A DNA stretch of 64,000 nucleotides from Antrihabitans auranticaus (GTDB lineage Bacteria; Actinomycetota; Actinomycetes; Mycobacteriales; Mycobacteriaceae): positions 310,001-374,000 of the forward strand of contig NZ_JAEMNW010000004.1 in the NCBI RefSeq assembly GCF_016481275.1. The letters are read 5' to 3'. The notes beneath the pieces were generated by a model that ran no database searches, was not told where the DNA came from, and saw only the letters and a program-made list of their open reading frames with translations. The stretch's first letter is position 1; each line of letters opens with the position of its first letter. Below, piece after piece: positions 46,495 through 55,320 of this stretch. The position numbers and the translations under genes were made by a program.

Positions 46495-47187
46495 ATGGAG
46501 ACAGTCATCAGTTGCGGGCCTGCGTTCGCGTATGCCGAGATCAGTGTCCCCGTCGGCGGAGCGGTTCGGGTCGAGGCGGGCGCGATGGCGATGATGCGCG
46601 GAGACGTCTCGATCACCACGTCGACTCGTGGCGGCTTCTTGAAGGGCCTGCGCCGATCCCTCGGTGGGGCAAGCTTTTTCGTCAACGACTTCACCAGTGA
46701 GCGGGGTGGCATCGTCGGTGTTGCCGGCGCCCTTCCCGGCGACCTGGTCGAAACCAGCGTCACCGGGGGAACTGCGCTCCTGGTCCAGTCCGGCTGCTGG
46801 CTCGCATCCGACCCGACGGTCGACGTCGACTCCAAATGGGGCGGCAGCAAAGGTTTCTTCAGCGGCGCCGGGATCGTTCTGTTGCGGTGCAGTGGAAATG
46901 GCGAAATTCTGTTGTCCAGTTACGGCGCCATTCGGTCGTTGACGCTCGCAGCCGGCGAACCGGTGACGCTCGATTCCGGCCACGTCGTGGCGTTCGACGA
47001 GTCGGTCCAGTACCGGATCCGCAAGGCCGGTGGGTGGAAGTCGATGTTCCTCGGTGGCGAGGGCATCGTCACCGAGTTCACGGGTCCGGGTCGGCTCTGG
47101 ATGCAGACCCGCAGCGCGACGGACCTCGTCGAGTGGCTTCGTGAACGGATGCCGTCGAGTAGCGGGAGCGGCACCGACGGCACCTAG
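46495..47187 (+). CDS. AIM24/TIGR00266-family protein
   Basis: A 230-residue beta-rich protein of the AIM24 family. Landmarks: VEAGAMAMMRGDVSITTSTR, GGFLKGLRRSLGGASFFVND, GDLVETSV, SSYGAIRSL and the C-terminal GPGRLWMQTRSATDLVEWL. ATG 46495 has GGAGGAA just upstream. Function in bacteria is undefined; the fold suggests a tryptophan-RNA-binding attenuator-like barrel. It is convergent with the aldolase gene. Confidence 0.88.
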   Translation: METVISCGPAFAYAEISVPVGGAVRVEAGAMAMMRGDVSITTSTRGGFLKGLRRSLGGASFFVNDFTSERGGIVGVAGALPGDLVETSVTGGTALLVQSGCWLASDPTVDVDSKWGGSKGFFSGAGIVLLRCSGNGEILLSSYGAIRSLTLAAGEPVTLDSGHVVAFDESVQYRIRKAGGWKSMFLGGEGIVTEFTGPGRLWMQTRSATDLVEWLRERMPSSSGSGTDGT

Positions 47188-47216
47188 GGTCACACGCGCT
47201 GCGGGCCTCGCGTGGC

Positions 47217-48236
47217 TTACAGTGCTTGCGTCGCGGCGGCGAGGTCGAGGGCGATGTCGACGATGAGGTCCTCCTGCCCGCCGACCAGGCCTCGGCGGCC
47301 GACTTCGAGCAGGATGGTGCGCACGTCCAGGTCGTAGCGCTTCGCGGCAGTTTCGGCATGGCGGAGGAACGAGGAGTACACGCCCGCGTAGCCAAGCGTG
47401 AGGGTCTCCCGGTCGACCCGCACAGGCCGGTCTTGCAGTGGTCGCACGATATCGTCGGCGGCATCCTGCAGGGCGAAGACATCGCAATTGTGTTTCCAGC
47501 CTTGCAGATCCGCCACCGCGATGAACGGTTCGATCGGGCAGTTGCCCGCCCCGGCACCGTGACCCGCGAGCGATGCATCGACACGCGTCGCGCCCTCTTC
47601 CACCGCCACAACAGAATTGGCGACGGACAACGACAGGTTCTCGTGTGCGTGGATGCCTATCTCGGTCTCCGAATCGAGCACCTGCCGATAGGCGCGGACG
47701 CGGTCACGAACGCCGGCCATCGTCAGCCGGCCACCGGAGTCTGTGACGTAAACGCAGTGTGCACCATAGCTTTCCATCAGTTTTGCCTGCCCGGCGAGTT
47801 CGGTTGGGCTCGTCATGTGGCTCATCATGAGGAAACCCGATACGTCCATACCGAGTTCGCGCGCCGTTGCGATGTGCTGAGCGGCGACATCGGCCTCCGT
47901 GCAATGCGTCGCAACTCGCACCGACCGGACGCCGAGCTTGTACGCCTGCCGCAGGTGCGCGATGGTCCCGATTCCGGGAAGCAGCAGAGTGGTCAGCCGT
48001 GCATGGGTGACGGCCGCGGCCGCGGCTTCGATCCACTCCCAGTCGGTGTGGCTGCCGGGCCCGTAGTTCAGGCTGCCTCCCGCCAGGCCGTCGCCGTGCG
48101 CAACTTCGATGGCGTCGACTCCGGCGGCATCGAGTGCCGCGACGATCCGACCGACTGCTTCGGGCGTGATGCGGTGCCGAACGGCGTGCATACCATCACG
48201 CAGGGTGACGTCCTGAACGAACAATTGAGTTGTCAT
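47217..48236 (-). CDS. dmpG: 4-hydroxy-2-oxovalerate aldolase
   Basis: A 339-residue DRE-TIM metallolyase (DmpG/MhpE/BphI/HsaF type) that splits 4-hydroxy-2-oxoacids into pyruvate and an aldehyde. [15 protein letters not shown] carries the catalytic Arg and metal Asp; [14 protein letters not shown] has the metal His pair; [12 protein letters not shown] follows. It works in a channelling complex with the acylating dehydrogenase encoded just upstream, with a 4-nt ATGA overlap. Whether the physiological substrate comes from aromatic or steroid ring cleavage cannot be told here. Confidence 0.94.
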   Translation of the reverse strand: MTTQLFVQDVTLRDGMHAVRHRITPEAVGRIVAALDAAGVDAIEVAHGDGLAGGSLNYGPGSHTDWEWIEAAAAAVTHARLTTLLLPGIGTIAHLRQAYKLGVRSVRVATHCTEADVAAQHIATARELGMDVSGFLMMSHMTSPTELAGQAKLMESYGAHCVYVTDSGGRLTMAGVRDRVRAYRQVLDSETEIGIHAHENLSLSVANSVVAVEEGATRVDASLAGHGAGAGNCPIEPFIAVADLQGWKHNCDVFALQDAADDIVRPLQDRPVRVDRETLTLGYAGVYSSFLRHAETAAKRYDLDVRTILLEVGRRGLVGGQEDLIVDIALDLAAATQAL

Positions 48237-49201
48237 CGTGCGGAAACCTTCTTTGCTGAAGCAGCTTTGGACGCGATGGCCTCGGCGTAACGCATCGCCG
48301 CGGACGTCATGATGTCGAGGTTGCCCGCATACGCGGGCAGGTAGTGTGCGGCACCTTCGACTTCGAGGAACACCGAAACCTGGTGGGTGGGATGTGCTGA
48401 CGGCGTTTCCGCAAGCAACGTATGCACCGGCTGATCCGTTGGCAGCGCCGTGATTTGGATTTCTTGTTTGAGGCGGTAGCCAGGAACGTAGCTCGCGACG
48501 TCGGACACCATTTGCTTGACCGACTCGCGAATTCGGTCATGGGTCGCTTCGTCGCCCGCGGCAACGAGGCAGTAGACCGTGTCGCGCATGATGAGCGGGG
48601 GATCGGCGGGGTTCAGGATGATAACTGCCTTGCCCCGCTGCGCACCGCCGACCGATTCGATCGCGTGCGTGGTTGTTTCGGTGAACTCGTCGATGTTTGC
48701 GCGAGTACCGGGACCTGCTGATTTGGACGCGATCGAGGCGACGATCTCTGCGTACGGAACGGGCGCGACGCGCGATACGGCTGCCACGATCGGGATGGTC
48801 GCTTGGCCGCCGCAAGTGACCATGTTGACGTTGGGCGCGTCCTCGTGATCGGCGAGGTTGACGGCGGGGACGACGAACGGGCCGATCGCCGCTGGTGTGA
48901 GGTCGATCAGGCGCTTTCCGAAAGGCTCGAGCAGTGCTGCGTTCGCGATGTGGGCTTTCGCTGAGGTGGCGTCGAACACGACGTCGATCTCGGCGAAGTT
49001 GGGTAGCCCAATCAGGCCCTCCACGCCGTCGGACGTGGTCGGAACGCCGAGTCGGCGGGCACGTGCCAAACCGTCGGAGTTCGGGTCTATCCCGACCATC
49101 GCGCCCATTTCCAGCCCGACGGAGTTCCGGATCACCTTGATCATCAGGTCGGTGCCGATGTTGCCGGACCCGATGATGGCAACTTTCGTCTTGGTTGTCA
49201 T
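48233..49201 (-). CDS. Acetaldehyde dehydrogenase (acylating)
   Basis: A 322-residue DmpF/MhpF/HsaG-type enzyme that converts acetaldehyde or propionaldehyde plus CoA to acyl-CoA with NAD+. The Rossmann motif is [17 protein letters not shown], the catalytic Cys lies in [13 protein letters not shown], and [15 protein letters not shown] is conserved. It starts 4 nt after the hydratase gene ends and overlaps the aldolase start. The enzyme pair takes the aldehyde directly from the aldolase. Confidence 0.95.
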   Translation of the reverse strand: MTTKTKVAIIGSGNIGTDLMIKVIRNSVGLEMGAMVGIDPNSDGLARARRLGVPTTSDGVEGLIGLPNFAEIDVVFDATSAKAHIANAALLEPFGKRLIDLTPAAIGPFVVPAVNLADHEDAPNVNMVTCGGQATIPIVAAVSRVAPVPYAEIVASIASKSAGPGTRANIDEFTETTTHAIESVGGAQRGKAVIILNPADPPLIMRDTVYCLVAAGDEATHDRIRESVKQMVSDVASYVPGYRLKQEIQITALPTDQPVHTLLAETPSAHPTHQVSVFLEVEGAAHYLPAYAGNLDIMTSAAMRYAEAIASKAASAKKVSAR

Positions 49202-49205
49202 GAGA

Positions 49206-50012
49206 TCACTCCTGGATGAATGTCGCGGTAACCGAGCCGAGGCCGGTCACTTCGGCGGTAACTGTGTTGCCGGCCGCAACCGGTGCCATCGGCCCCAGCG
49301 CTCCGGACAGGATCACGTGGCCGGCACGCAGCGGCCTGCCGAACTCGTGGGCGGTCTTCGCAAGCCACGCAACGGCATTGAGGGGGTCGCCGAGGCAGGC
49401 GGCCCCGTTGCCCTCGGACACCGCGGCGCCGTCGATCCGCATACGCATTTGCGCGGCGACGGGATCGAAGTCGTCCAGTGTTCGACGTTCGTCGCCGAGT
49501 ACGAACAAGCCGCTCGAACCGTTGTCGGCAACGGTGTCACCGAAAGTGATGTCCCAGTTGGCAATTCTGCTGTCGACGATCTCGAGTGCGGCCACCGCGT
49601 AGGCGATCGCGGCTCGGATTCGGGAGACGTCGAACGGACCGTCCGTGAGGTCTTCGGCGAGTACGAAGGCTATCTCGGCCTCGATCTTGGGCTGCAGCAG
49701 GCGGGTGATCGCGATCGGTTCGTCGCCCGCGCACTGCATGTCGTCGAGGAGCACGCCCAAATCCGGCTGGTGGACACCCAACTGGCGCTGCACCGCTTCG
49801 GAGGTCAAGCCGATCTTGCGGCCGACCACAGTAGCGCCGGCATCGATCCGGGCGTCGATATTTCGTTGCTGCACAGCGTAAGCCGCGTCGAGATCAGCCG
49901 AGCCGATCAAGTCTCGCACCGGGTCGCAGGGCATGCGAGTCAGTTCGGCGGCACGCAACCGGTCGGCGGCGGTCGTGACGGCTTCTGTCGTCGTGCGTAG
50001 TCGTGTGTTCAT
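49206..50012 (-). CDS. 2-keto-4-pentenoate hydratase
   Basis: A 268-residue hydratase of the MhpD/HsaE family, the first step of the lower meta-cleavage pathway (2-oxopent-4-enoate to 4-hydroxy-2-oxovalerate). Motifs: [26 protein letters not shown] (metal Glu pair), [16 protein letters not shown] and [13 protein letters not shown] 50012 was chosen with TGGAAAA upstream; an ORF extension to 50165 lacks homology. First gene of a three-gene operon, divergent from the IclR gene. Confidence 0.93.
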   Translation of the reverse strand: MNTRLRTTTEAVTTAADRLRAAELTRMPCDPVRDLIGSADLDAAYAVQQRNIDARIDAGATVVGRKIGLTSEAVQRQLGVHQPDLGVLLDDMQCAGDEPIAITRLLQPKIEAEIAFVLAEDLTDGPFDVSRIRAAIAYAVAALEIVDSRIANWDITFGDTVADNGSSGLFVLGDERRTLDDFDPVAAQMRMRIDGAAVSEGNGAACLGDPLNAVAWLAKTAHEFGRPLRAGHVILSGALGPMAPVAAGNTVTAEVTGLGSVTATFIQE

Positions 50013-50079
50013 CGTTTTCCAGACTGCTAGGCGGATGTGTGAAGTGTCGGTGGTGCACGGTGTCGAACTCCAGTAGTCC

Positions 50080-50096
50080 GTTCCGCTCAGTGGAAC
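50080..50096. promoter_or_regulatory. IclR-type operator in the divergent promoter
   Basis: GTTCCGCTCAGTGGAAC is an imperfect 17-bp palindrome (7 of 8 pairs, central base unpaired) of the TTCC-N-GGAA type bound by IclR proteins. It lies 20 nt upstream of the IclR start and 67 nt upstream of the hydratase start, so one site could control both directions. Confidence 0.7.
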
Positions 50097-50116
50097 GTCG
50101 GGGCTATCGTGGAGCG

Positions 50117-50866
50117 GTGGACACGTCGACGGTGCTCGGCAAGGTGATGGCGGTGCTGCGCGCATTCGGCATCGACGACTCGGTGCTGAGTCTCGCCGAG
50201 TTGGCGCGGCGCACGACCATCCCGAAGGGCACGTTGCATCGAGTCGCCGCCGACATGATCGACGCTCAACTCCTCGAGCGTGCCGACGGCGGCTACCGTC
50301 TCGGCGGGCAACTGTTCGAACTCGGGATGCGGGCGTCGGTGGAGCGCGGACTTCTCGAGGTCGCTATTCCGTTCCTCGAAGATCTGTACGTACGGACCGG
50401 CGAGACCGTGCACCTCGGCGTGCTCGAAGGCGCCGAGGTGGTGTACCTGTCGAAGATCGGCGGACATCAGCAGGCAACTGCGCCGTCGCGGCTCGGTGGC
50501 CGGATGCCGTTGCACTGCACAGCGATTGGCAAGATACTTCTTGCCTACGCCGACCCGCAGGTGCGGGAGCGCGTCCTGTCGGGACCGTTGCCTAGGTTCA
50601 CACGCAACACCAGGGTGATGCCGGGCCAGCTCGCGGCGCAACTCGAGCGCATAGTCGCCGACGGCGTCGCCTACGAATTCGAAGAATCGGCGGAGGGCAT
50701 CGTGTGCGTGGCTGCGCCCGTACGTGATTCGGCCGGTGCGACGGTCGCGGCCGTCAGCGTGACGGGCCCGTCACACCGGTTCCGTCCCGAAATGCACGCC
50801 CAGTCGGTCAGTGCCGGAGCCGCTGGGATCGGTGTGATGCTTGCGCGGCGGGCGAGGTCGCAGTAG
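50117..50866 (+). CDS. IclR-family transcriptional regulator
   Basis: A 249-residue regulator. The winged helix (LSLAELARRTTIPKGTLHRV, about residues 22-41) is followed by the IclR ligand domain with RTGETVHLGVLEGAEVVYL, MPLHCTAIGKILLAY and EFEESAEGIVCVAAPV. GTG 50117 fits the family N-terminus. Its position opposite the hydratase-dehydrogenase-aldolase operon suggests pathway-specific control by an aromatic or ring-cleavage metabolite. Confidence 0.92.
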   Translation: MDTSTVLGKVMAVLRAFGIDDSVLSLAELARRTTIPKGTLHRVAADMIDAQLLERADGGYRLGGQLFELGMRASVERGLLEVAIPFLEDLYVRTGETVHLGVLEGAEVVYLSKIGGHQQATAPSRLGGRMPLHCTAIGKILLAYADPQVRERVLSGPLPRFTRNTRVMPGQLAAQLERIVADGVAYEFEESAEGIVCVAAPVRDSAGATVAAVSVTGPSHRFRPEMHAQSVSAGAAGIGVMLARRARSQ

Positions 50867-50906
50867 CGATGTCTCGACAGTTGACTGCGGACCTCCTGCG
50901 ATGCGA

Positions 50907-50973
50907 CCCGCCGAGTGTGCAGATACCGTCGCAAATGTCGGGTAACGGCGACAGCAACTGCACACTCGGCGGG
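50907..50973. repeat. 67-bp palindrome with perfect 16-bp arms
   Basis: CCCGCCGAGTGTGCAG (50907-50922) and CTGCACACTCGGCGGG (50958-50973) are exact inverted repeats around a 35-nt loop. The loop carries a further GTCGC...GCGAC pairing, giving a long cruciform or RNA hairpin. It lies between the ends of the convergent IclR and DUF3349 genes. It may be a bidirectional terminator or a REP/MITE-like element; there is no U-tract. Confidence 0.85.
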
Positions 50974-51078
50974 AGGTTAGGCCGCCCCGACGATCCGCAC
51001 GGCCTTTCTGGTCACGCCGGTCCGCGTCTACGCCAATCCGCAGACCGGCTGACACCGGAACGCTGGTGTAGTCCGAAG

Positions 51079-51381
51079 CTACTGCAGATCCTCGCTATCG
51101 CGCCGATCATCGAGGGGCCAGCCCTTTTTCGCGAGTCGCGCCCGCACTCGTTCGACGTCTTCCGACTTCGGGAGTTCGTCGGTGACTGCGGTGATCAACA
51201 CGCCGATATCGACGTGATCGAACTCGCCACGCTCGATCAGAGCACCGGCGACTTCCTTGACTTCGTCGTTCGTCAGACGCCGAGACAACAGCGCCAAGAG
51301 CGGCACCGAGTCCGCCGGCGGCACACCGTCGGGGTATCCGTCGCGTAACCATGCGACGATCGCGTTGAGAAATCGGTTCAC
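51079..51381 (-). CDS. DUF3349 domain protein
   Basis: A 100-residue helical protein of the mycobacterial Rv0543c type: MNRFLNAIVAWLRDGYPDGV, PLLALLSRRLTNDEVKEVA and DIGVLITAVTDELP. GTG 51381 has GGAAGC at 8 nt. It lies downstream of the small membrane protein and pit on the same strand, the order seen in Rv0545c-Rv0544c-Rv0543c. Function unknown. Confidence 0.85.
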   Translation of the reverse strand: MNRFLNAIVAWLRDGYPDGVPPADSVPLLALLSRRLTNDEVKEVAGALIERGEFDHVDIGVLITAVTDELPKSEDVERVRARLAKKGWPLDDRRDSEDLQ

Positions 51382-51439
51382 AGCTCAGCTTCCGCGTAGG
51401 TGGTCCCCCCGACACCCTCTGCCGAGGACGTGCGTGATG

Positions 51440-51736
51440 CTACTTGGGCTTGGCGCCGAAGAGGTACAGGCCGGTCTGATGGCCGATGAAGTCGCGAGCG
51501 ATGAACAGCACTCCGGCGACCACCGCGAGCAGCACGACGCCGAAGATCAGCCAACTGACTGCGACGAACACAGGGTTGCGGGTCGATACGGCGGCGCCGC
51601 CGTGGCCGGTTGCGACGCCGGAACCCTCCGCATTGAGCCGAACCGCAACGGCGAACAGGGCAGGAAGTCCGGCACCGACCAACAGTCCAGCGACGATGAT
51701 CTGCCACACGGCGGTGTAGTTGAACCAGGAACTCAT
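51440..51736 (-). CDS. Small membrane protein of the pit locus
   Basis: A 98-residue protein with two membrane helices (AVWQIIVAGLLVGAGLPALF, about 9-29, and VAVSWLIFGVVLLAVVAGVL, about 58-80) and a Gly/Thr-rich loop between them. ATG 51736. It lies 27 nt downstream of pit and matches Rv0544c by position and size. It may assist phosphate transport, by context only. Confidence 0.82.
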   Translation of the reverse strand: MSSWFNYTAVWQIIVAGLLVGAGLPALFAVAVRLNAEGSGVATGHGGAAVSTRNPVFVAVSWLIFGVVLLAVVAGVLFIARDFIGHQTGLYLFGAKPK

Positions 51737-51763
51737 GTTGTGTGTCTCCAGTTTCGGATCAGG

Positions 51764-52939
51764 CTAGACAGTTGCCGCGGACTTCGGGGCCGGCGCCTTC
51801 TCTCTGGTGCCAGCGGTCAGGTTGCCTTCCCACTCGGCGTTGACATTGTTGTGGTCGATCGGTGCTTGACGCGACTTGAGCCAAATTGCCGCCGAGACCG
51901 CGACCAGCAGACCGAAACCGATAGCAGTGCCTGCGTAGCCGCCGATGCCGTGCACCAGGAAGTAAGTGAGAGCGCCGACGATGCCTGCGGACGGCAAGGT
52001 GATCAACCAAGCTGCAGCCATGCGGCCTGCCACGCCCCAGCGGACTTGGGCGCCCGGCTTTCCGACGCCGCTGCCCAGGATGGAACCCGTCGCGACGTGG
52101 GTCGTGGACAGCGAGAAGCCGAAGTGGCTGGACAGCAGGATGATTGCCGCGGAGGATGTTTCGGCTGCCATACCCTGCGGGGACTTGATCTCGACGAGGC
52201 CCTTGCCCAGCGTGCGGATGACGCGCCAACCACCGAGATAGGTGCCCAGCGCAATTGCAGCAGCGCAGGAGAAGATGACCCAGAAGGGCGGCAATGTGTC
52301 GGTCTTGCTGGCGGCTCCGTAGGAGATCAGCGCCAGGAAGATGACACCCATCGTCTTCTGCGCGTCGTTGGTACCGTGCGCGAGCGAAACGAGAGAAGCG
52401 GAGCCGATCTGGCCGTAGCGGAAACCCTTGTCTGTGCGTTTCTCGGGAACCCCACGGGTTGTGCGGTACACCAGCCAAGTTCCGACGCTGGCCACCAGCA
52501 TGGCGATGATCGGCGCAAGCATGGCAGGAACGATCACCGTCGACACCAGACCGCGCCAGATGACGCCGTGGCCGCCGACCGCAGCGATCATCGCGCCGAC
52601 GATGCCGCCGATCAACGCGTGGGACGAGCTGGACGGGATGCCCAGCAGCCAGGTGAGCAGGTTCCAGACGATGCCGCCGACAAGGCCGGCGAAAACGAGT
52701 TCCAGAGTGACCAGCCCGGAGTCGACCAACCCCTTCGCGATCGTCGCCGCGACGGCGGTCGACAGGAAGGCGCCGACAAGGTTCAGCGACGCAGACAACG
52801 TCACCGCGACCTTCGGCTTCAGAGCGCCACTGGCAATCGAGGTAGCCATCGCGTTGCCTGTGTCATGGAAACCGTTGGTGAAATCGAAAGCCAGTGCGGT
52901 TATCACGACGATGATCAAAAGAAACAGCTGTAAGTCCAC
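51764..52939 (-). CDS. pit: Low-affinity inorganic phosphate transporter (Pit family)
   Basis: A 391-residue PiT permease with about ten helices. Both family signatures are visible: ALAFDFTNGFHDTGNAMATS with LLGIPSSSSHALIGGIVG in the first half, and LAHGTNDAQKTMGVIFLAL with STTHVATGSILGSGVG in the second. A cytoplasmic loop links the halves. The start was set at GTG 52939 because PitA homologues begin there; no Shine-Dalgarno is present, while CACAAT lies exactly 6 nt upstream, so the mRNA may be leaderless. TTG 52969 is the alternative. Confidence 0.92.
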   Translation of the reverse strand: MDLQLFLLIIVVITALAFDFTNGFHDTGNAMATSIASGALKPKVAVTLSASLNLVGAFLSTAVAATIAKGLVDSGLVTLELVFAGLVGGIVWNLLTWLLGIPSSSSHALIGGIVGAMIAAVGGHGVIWRGLVSTVIVPAMLAPIIAMLVASVGTWLVYRTTRGVPEKRTDKGFRYGQIGSASLVSLAHGTNDAQKTMGVIFLALISYGAASKTDTLPPFWVIFSCAAAIALGTYLGGWRVIRTLGKGLVEIKSPQGMAAETSSAAIILLSSHFGFSLSTTHVATGSILGSGVGKPGAQVRWGVAGRMAAAWLITLPSAGIVGALTYFLVHGIGGYAGTAIGFGLLVAVSAAIWLKSRQAPIDHNNVNAEWEGNLTAGTREKAPAPKSAATV

Positions 52940-53250
52940 GCGAGAATTGTGAGGGTGAGATTCGTTCAATGTCGAACCGTCAGCTAAGAATTCGCGGAAC
53001 CGCGTTTACTCGTCGTGCACTGTTCGCTGATTGTTAACTTGACTCGACACGAAACGGGCAAACACGGCGTAGACCGCATGAGGGCGCGGTGGCGGCGTGG
53101 TTCGCCAACTGAGGCAAGGGTTTTGTTCACCGTGCGATCAAACGTTCCGACGGAGATCCTGGCGGGGGATAGTTCGACGGGCGTCGAGCGCGGATGTGCG
53201 GCGCTTCAGTGGGGTCATTCTTTCCGTTGCAACCATGGGGCGAGCCGATT
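52940..53250. other. 311-bp divergent intergenic region (pit / GT2)
   Basis: No gene is supported. The AT-rich part near 52945-53045 should hold the pit promoter, including CACAAT as a candidate -10 on the minus strand. The rest, up to the GT2 gene, has scattered short ORFs without coding character. Confidence 0.4.
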
Positions 53251-54168
53251 GTGAATGCTGTGACGTTGTCTGTCGTCATACCCGCATACAACGAAGAGCA
53301 CTACATACTTCAATGCCTCGACGCTCTGCTTGCACAGCGGGACCAACTGCACGAAATCATTGTGGTCGACAACAATTCGACGGATAGGACGCCCGAACTG
53401 GTCCGACGAGTTGCCGAAGACAATCCCGTCGTGAAGATCGTGGTCGAACGAACGCCCGGTGTTGCCGCAGCGCGAAATGCGGGTTTCGACGCCGCCACCG
53501 GGCACATAATCGGGCGGATCGACGCCGACACGCGCGTCCGGCACGACTGGGCAACGGTCCTCAGGGACTATTTCGCGCGCGAAGCCAGCGCCGAAGTCGG
53601 CGCGGTGTGCGGGTTGAACAATTCTTACGACTCGCCGTTTCGGACCCTGAAGCGTGTAGCCGTCCAGTTTCAGATCAATCGAGGACTCGTCGGTGGCGAT
53701 CGATCGATCGCCAATCTCCACGGTGCGAACATGGCAATTCGCAAGTCGACGTGGGACAAGGTGCGAGGAAAGGCGAGCGCCCGGCAGGACATTCATGAGG
53801 ACATGGACCTCGCTCTGTGCATCGTCAAAGAACCCGAGCGCATCAGGCAGCTGAGCGACCTCTGGGTCGACATATCGCCGCGCCGGGCGCTGACGTCCCC
53901 TATTGCGTACACGTCGTACGCATGGGCCGGTGTTCGCACGTTTCAGCAACACAACTTTCGTGGCGCAAGAACCTGGTTCGTCGTATACCTGCACGTTGCA
54001 AAGTTCTGGATAGCGCACGCCTTGATCTGGCTGCCACACCGCGCTTACGACCCTGGCAAGGGTAGGTTTTCGGTGCGGTCCCTGCTCGGGCGGCCGAGTC
54101 AGCGCAGCCTCCCCGTCAGCGGCGTACTCGGGCCCGACACAGAACTTGCGGAAGGCAAAGCCGCGTAG
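53251..54168 (+). CDS. Family 2 glycosyltransferase
   Basis: A 305-residue GT-A enzyme. SVVIPAYNEEHYILQCLDAL opens the fold, VVDNNSTDRTPELV binds the nucleotide, GRIDADTRV holds the DxD metal motif, and HEDMDLALCI the catalytic base. A C-terminal membrane-associated segment (FVVYLHVAKFWIAHALIWLP, about 250-269) follows. GTG 53251 has only a weak ribosome-binding site. Its stop overlaps the start of the acyltransferase gene by 1 nt (TAGTG), so the two are coupled. Confidence 0.86.
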   Translation: MNAVTLSVVIPAYNEEHYILQCLDALLAQRDQLHEIIVVDNNSTDRTPELVRRVAEDNPVVKIVVERTPGVAAARNAGFDAATGHIIGRIDADTRVRHDWATVLRDYFAREASAEVGAVCGLNNSYDSPFRTLKRVAVQFQINRGLVGGDRSIANLHGANMAIRKSTWDKVRGKASARQDIHEDMDLALCIVKEPERIRQLSDLWVDISPRRALTSPIAYTSYAWAGVRTFQQHNFRGARTWFVVYLHVAKFWIAHALIWLPHRAYDPGKGRFSVRSLLGRPSQRSLPVSGVLGPDTELAEGKAA

Positions 54169-54725
54169 TGCGTCCGGCGCTGTCAGCCGCTGGTCTAGGC
54201 CTTTCGCGTGCTCGACTGCGGGCGGTGGGATCGACGCTGTTCTACATGTGGCAATCGGCGATTGTGAGCTTCGCCAACTGCCTGCTGATCTCGCCGACCT
54301 GGCGCGGCGCTGCCTTACGCGCAGGGCGGGTTCGTACCGCCGGCCCGACCTTGATTTATCGCGGAATAGTTGTGCAGGGACAGGGCCGTTTGGCTGTCGG
54401 CTCAGACTCCTTCATAAACAGCGGATGCTATTTCGACACTGTCGCTGATATCGAGATCGGCGCCCGCGTCTACATCGCGGACCACGTCAGAGTGATCACG
54501 AGCAGTCACGAGATCGGTCAGTCGGCGCAGCGCGCGGGGCTTCTGTACGGAAAATCCGTCAAGATCGGCGATGGTAGTTGGATCGGATCCGGAACGCTCA
54601 TCATGCCCGGCGTCGAAATCGGTTCGGGCTGCGTCATCGGCGCCAGGTCGTTGGTCACCAAGGATTGTGCGGCGGACTCGGTCTACGTCGGAAGTCCAGC
54701 GGTCCGAGTAAGAGGGCTGAGCTGA
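54168..54725 (+). CDS. Left-handed beta-helix acyltransferase
   Basis: A 185-residue hexapeptide-repeat acyltransferase of the maltose/galactoside O-acetyltransferase type. Repeats run from about residue 60 to 175: INSGCYFDTVADIEIGARVY, DHVRVITSSHEIG (active-site His), IGDGSWIGSGTLIMPGVEIG and CVIGARSLVTKDC. Coupled to the GT2 gene, it may acetylate the sugar that enzyme adds. Confidence 0.85.
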   Translation: MRPALSAAGLGLSRARLRAVGSTLFYMWQSAIVSFANCLLISPTWRGAALRAGRVRTAGPTLIYRGIVVQGQGRLAVGSDSFINSGCYFDTVADIEIGARVYIADHVRVITSSHEIGQSAQRAGLLYGKSVKIGDGSWIGSGTLIMPGVEIGSGCVIGARSLVTKDCAADSVYVGSPAVRVRGLS

Positions 54726-54807
54726 AATAGCTGTCACAAAAGTCGGGTCGCCGGCGTCTCATGTTTGCTCGGCCACCAAGGCCTACGAACATTCGAGGAG
54801 AAGCGTC

Positions 54808-55194
54808 ATGAACGTCGCGCTGTGGATCGTCGCCGGACTGCTTGCGGTCGCCTATTTTGCGGGTGGAAGCGGAAAGGTTCTCCTGCCCAAGCAGCGGATC
54901 GCCGCGTTCGGACCGAGCGCCGCGTGGGTCGAGGACTTCAGCGCCGGCAGCGTCAAAGCTATTGGTGCCCTTGAAGTCCTGGCAGCCATCGGCCTGATCC
55001 TGCCGGCCGTCCTCGACATCGCGCCGGTGTTCGTTCCGCTGGCGGCACTCGGGTTGGTCCTGATCATGATAGGTGCGACGATCACGCGTCTCCGGCGGCA
55101 AGAGTTCACGCTCATGATGGTGGACGTGGTCTATCTTGCGCTCGCTGGATTTGTCGCGTGGGGCCGCTTCGGTCCTTACTCTTTCGGCGAGTGA
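54808..55194 (+). CDS. DoxX-like membrane protein
   Basis: A 128-residue protein with four helices in the DoxX pattern: NVALWIVAGLLAVAYFAGGS, GKVLLPK, AIGALEVLAAIGLILPAVLD and VPLAALGLVLIMIGATITRL. ATG 54808 has GAGGAGAAG upstream. DoxX proteins take part in thiol or redox reactions in some actinobacteria; the role here is open. Confidence 0.87.
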   Translation: MNVALWIVAGLLAVAYFAGGSGKVLLPKQRIAAFGPSAAWVEDFSAGSVKAIGALEVLAAIGLILPAVLDIAPVFVPLAALGLVLIMIGATITRLRRQEFTLMMVDVVYLALAGFVAWGRFGPYSFGE

Positions 55195-55251
55195 CCGCCC
55201 CAGCCTGTGGCCTCGAGGGCCGATCTTGTAAACCCTTGACAGGGCTTATCC

Positions 55252-55284
55252 GTAAGCGTTGACTTACCGTTCGTAGTCACTTAC
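55252..55284. promoter_or_regulatory. GTAAG/CTTAC operator cluster upstream of arsR
   Basis: GTAAG-CGTTGA-CTTAC (55252-55267) is a 5-bp inverted repeat, and another ACTTAC follows at 55279-55284. TTGACA (55236) and TTGACT (55259) are -35-like; TACCAA (55282) lies 17 nt after the second. The half-sites overlap the promoter, as expected for an ArsR-type autorepressor operator. Confidence 0.5.
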
Positions 55285-55320
55285 CAAGCAGGAGACGAAT
55301 GGGGTGCGCTCGCGGATCGC

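Noticed and set aside
48858-50000. A 380-residue plus-strand ORF opposite the dehydrogenase and hydratase
   Set aside because: Both minus-strand genes carry intact catalytic motifs; the plus frame has no recognisable domain.
51257-52933. A 558-residue plus-strand ORF opposite pit
   Set aside because: Shadow of the PiT permease and its small neighbour; rich in Asp/Arg/Gln/His without domain structure.
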